Source of the DNA: DAISKN01 sp963716925
Lineage (GTDB): Bacteria > Acidobacteriota > Vicinamibacteria > Marinacidobacterales > SMYC01
Direction: 5' to 3'
Length of the DNA: 64,000 nt
Assembly: GCA_963716925.1 (NCBI GenBank)
Contig: CAVQUX010000006.1
Span: 248,001-312,000, forward strand
This document shows positions 62,478-64,000 of the stretch, piece by piece. The translations under genes were made by a program, and so were the position numbers. Position 1 is the stretch's first letter, and every line of letters starts with the position of its first letter. Below the pieces are notes generated by a model. It was not told where the DNA came from. It did no database searches and saw only the letters and a list, made by a program, of their open reading frames with translations.

Positions 62478-62641
62478 ATCTCTCGTACGGCGCTCCTCTT
62501 TCCGCTCAATTCGAGGGCTAGCGCTTCGCCGTTCCAGGCGGTATATTCATAGTCATAGGCCGTCGATCTTCTCGGCGGCTCGTTTCCCTCGAGCAACACC
62601 CAGTTCTAACAGTCTCGGATTTCGGTTAGGAGTTTCTATCC

Positions 62642-63001
62642 GTGGCGAACGATCAGAATACGGTCCTTGCAGCCAAGGCGAGCCTCGACGGCCGCCTCGA
62701 AGGAGTCAACATCACGCTGGCAGGGCGCTTTCGCGGCGACCTGAAGGCGACGGGCGTCGTGCGGATGATGGAGGGCTCGGACGTCGATGCCAAGGTCGAG
62801 GCGAGCCAGGTCGAGATCGGAGGCAAGTTCAAGGGGGACGTGAAAGCGGAGATTCTCCGCCTGCTCGGCCCGGGCCGCGCGTCGGGGAGCTTCCGCGCCA
62901 GGAAGCTGAGCGTGGAAGAAGGCGGACAGCTGGACGGTGACTTCGAGATCGGCGAGCCTCAACTGCTCGCGAGGCGGGAGACTGTGGGAAACAGGAGCTG
63001 A
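62642..63001 (+). CDS. Bactofilin
   Basis: The 119-residue DUF583 protein has a right-handed beta-helix core (SLDGRLEGVNITLAGRFRGDLKATGVVRM..GKFKGDVKAE) with short polar tails. Bactofilins polymerise without nucleotide and position cell-wall enzymes or chromosomal proteins. The GTG at 62642 has GGAG upstream. Two small genes follow in the same orientation with gaps of 2 and 19 bases, so a three-gene operon is likely. Confidence 0.92.
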   Translation: MANDQNTVLAAKASLDGRLEGVNITLAGRFRGDLKATGVVRMMEGSDVDAKVEASQVEIGGKFKGDVKAEILRLLGPGRASGSFRARKLSVEEGGQLDGDFEIGEPQLLARRETVGNRS

Positions 63002-63003
63002 TC

Positions 63004-63186
63004 ATGCAGACGAACGACGTGAAGGCCCCGGCGATGGTTATCCTTCCCTGCCCCGTGTGCGGCCGGTCGGTGAAGGTTCTTGGCAGGGTTCGGCGAGTCC
63101 TCTGCGCCTGCGGGCAGATACTCATGGAGATCGGCCGCGAGAAGGCCGCGGTGGCGACGCCGGCCGAGGCCGTCGAGGCCGGATAG
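63004..63186 (+). CDS. Small zinc-ribbon-like protein
   Basis: The 60-residue protein has CPVCGRSVKVLGRVRRVLCACG, a CxxC..CxC pattern that could bind one Zn2+ ion. It otherwise has no recognisable domain. ATG 63004 lies two bases after the bactofilin stop with AGGAG upstream. I do not recognise the family. It may be a partner or regulator of the bactofilin polymer. Confidence 0.65.
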   Translation: MQTNDVKAPAMVILPCPVCGRSVKVLGRVRRVLCACGQILMEIGREKAAVATPAEAVEAG

Positions 63187-63205
63187 CCTTAGAGAGAGAG
63201 CATCG

Positions 63206-63634
63206 GTGTTGGCCAAGAAGCGCAAGAAGAAGGGCGGCGGGGCCGGAGGGCGCAAGCGCGCTCCGAAGACGCCGGAGGCGTCGAGGGAGAACACCACCGA
63301 GATCGTGTTCTCCTACGGCGAGATCGACTTTCTGCGCAAGATCACCAAGAAGGACTCCGACGGCACGACACCCAAGGAGCGGAAGTCGCGCCTTTCGCTG
63401 CGGGACAAGCTCCTCGAGATCAACTTCAGCTCACCCGCGGCGGGGGCCGGCGGGCTCATCGTGCTCGAGCTCGGCCGGGGGGAAGTGGATTTCCTCCAGC
63501 GCATCACCAAGGAAGTCTACAGCTTCATCACCGCCGAAGAGCGGCGGGCGCGCCTCATCCTCCGCGAAAAGATCCTCATCGCCGTGGAGAAGGTGACGGG
63601 CAAGAAGATCCTTCCCGAAGAAGTCGCCGAATAG
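63206..63634 (+). CDS. Basic protein with internal duplication, function unknown
   Basis: The 142-residue protein has a very basic N-terminus (LAKKRKKKGGGAGGRKRAPK) and two copies of a domain of about 45 residues: EIVFSYGEIDFLRKITKKDS..RKSRLSLRDKLLEINF and IVLELGRGEVDFLQRITKEV..RRARLILREKILIAVEK. The shared pattern is I.L..GE(I/V)DFL(R/Q)(K/R)ITK. The N-terminus suggests nucleic-acid or membrane contact. It starts 19 bases after the zinc-ribbon gene with GAGAGAG upstream. I do not recognise it. Confidence 0.65.
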   Translation: MLAKKRKKKGGGAGGRKRAPKTPEASRENTTEIVFSYGEIDFLRKITKKDSDGTTPKERKSRLSLRDKLLEINFSSPAAGAGGLIVLELGRGEVDFLQRITKEVYSFITAEERRARLILREKILIAVEKVTGKKILPEEVAE

Positions 63635-63646
63635 CGCCCTCCTGGT

Positions 63647-64000
63647 CTACTCGCTGAAACGGCAGAGATCCGCCTCGTACTGGAAGCGGGCCACGGTCGA
63701 GCTCTCGCGTCCCGCTCTCAGTACTTCGAGCTCCACCTGACCGGGAGAGGCCAGACGAAACACCGACGCGTAGTCCGCGTCCTTCGAAGCGAGGAGCGTC
63801 GGGTCGGTGGTGGCGGCCAGGATCAGGACGTCCAGTGAATCCGACAGGGCCTTGAGCTGCGCCGCCGCGCTCTGGATCGTGCCTCCCTTTCTCTCGACCC
63901 TTTCGAGCGAGTCCACCACGACGAGACAGGACTCCTTCTCGGGGGTGTCGAGGAGTTTCTTCGTCAGCTCGCGAATCACCGCGATCTCGAGCTCCTCCTG
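63647..64000 (-). CDS. RecA/DnaB-fold ATPase, C-terminal part, 5' end outside window
   Basis: The frame is open to base 64000, so the protein starts beyond the window. The visible 117 residues include CLVVVDSLERV, a Walker B strand, and AAAQLKALSDSLDVLILAATTD. The ending TVARFQYEADLCRFSE resembles the last strand of DnaB and RecA-type ATPases. Walker A is outside the window. It could be a DnaB-like helicase paralogue or a KaiC/RadA relative. It converges on the duplicated-domain gene. Confidence 0.55.
   Translation of the reverse strand, partial: QEELEIAVIRELTKKLLDTPEKESCLVVVDSLERVERKGGTIQSAAAQLKALSDSLDVLILAATTDPTLLASKDADYASVFRLASPGQVELEVLRAGRESSTVARFQYEADLCRFSE

Overview
The window is a high-GC bacterial chromosome segment packed with short operons on both strands. 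It has no rRNA, tRNA, CRISPR array or insertion sequence that I can see, and no gene-free stretch above 300 bases apart from 5214-5573, which holds the displaced 5' end of the ATPase gene. The mix of an archaeal-type methionine adenosyltransferase, GH57 and DUF4912 glycogen genes, an MglA-like GTPase, a bactofilin, a quinone oxidoreductase of the alternative complex III/Qrc kind and a microcompartment shell gene points to a Gram-negative soil or sediment lineage such as Acidobacteriota. That assignment is an inference from gene families, not from a marker gene.

Layout. 1-5 kb: end of a MacB-type ABC permease, trmO, a split periplasmic protein, then a phosphoribosyltransferase, a hydrolase and PRPP synthase, and a TonB-domain protein. 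5.3-9 kb: an Na,K-ATPase-like (P2C) P-type ATPase preceded by a PTS EIIA-like domain displaced by one base. 9-20 kb: a kinase-fold protein, a hibernation factor fused to a cold-shock domain, a cytochrome, a sugar nucleotidyltransferase, a tandem universal stress protein, nicotinate phosphoribosyltransferase, a site-2 protease, methionine adenosyltransferase, a radical SAM protein, a ZIP transporter, a methyltransferase and a thiamine-binding protein. 20-26.6 kb: a minus-strand peroxide and metal stress run (peroxiredoxin, small winged-helix protein, di-haem peroxidase, metallophosphoesterase, cytochrome c, Dps, ZIP, small membrane proteins, DUF5335). 26.8-31.4 kb: glycogen synthase, GH57 and DUF4912. 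31.5-33 kb: LigD-type phosphoesterase, a second DUF5335 and a DksA/TraR protein. 33-44.6 kb: radical SAM/SPASM protein, lipoprotein, guaB, secA, M23 peptidase, phosphodiesterase, DUF309 and yifB. 44.6-49.2 kb: hybrid histidine kinase, M56 peptidase fused to HEAT repeats with its BlaI-type repressor, and a universal stress protein. 49.3-53.5 kb: MltD-like transglycosylase and a two-gene microcompartment locus. 54.6-64 kb: MglA-like GTPase, CcdA, a five-subunit haem/Fe-S/NrfD quinone complex with a TlpA thioredoxin, then a bactofilin cluster.

Two window-wide patterns matter most. First, seven matches to the -24/-12 promoter of RpoN (sigma-54), all with exact spacing, sit in front of the stress and dormancy genes between 5 and 33 kb, including the peroxiredoxin operon, both DUF5335 paralogues and the DksA-like gene. 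This suggests one regulon. Second, five genes are broken by six single extra bases, always in the same direction and mostly in short mononucleotide runs. That looks more like a systematic sequence artefact than gene decay, and it should be resolved before these genes are called pseudogenes.
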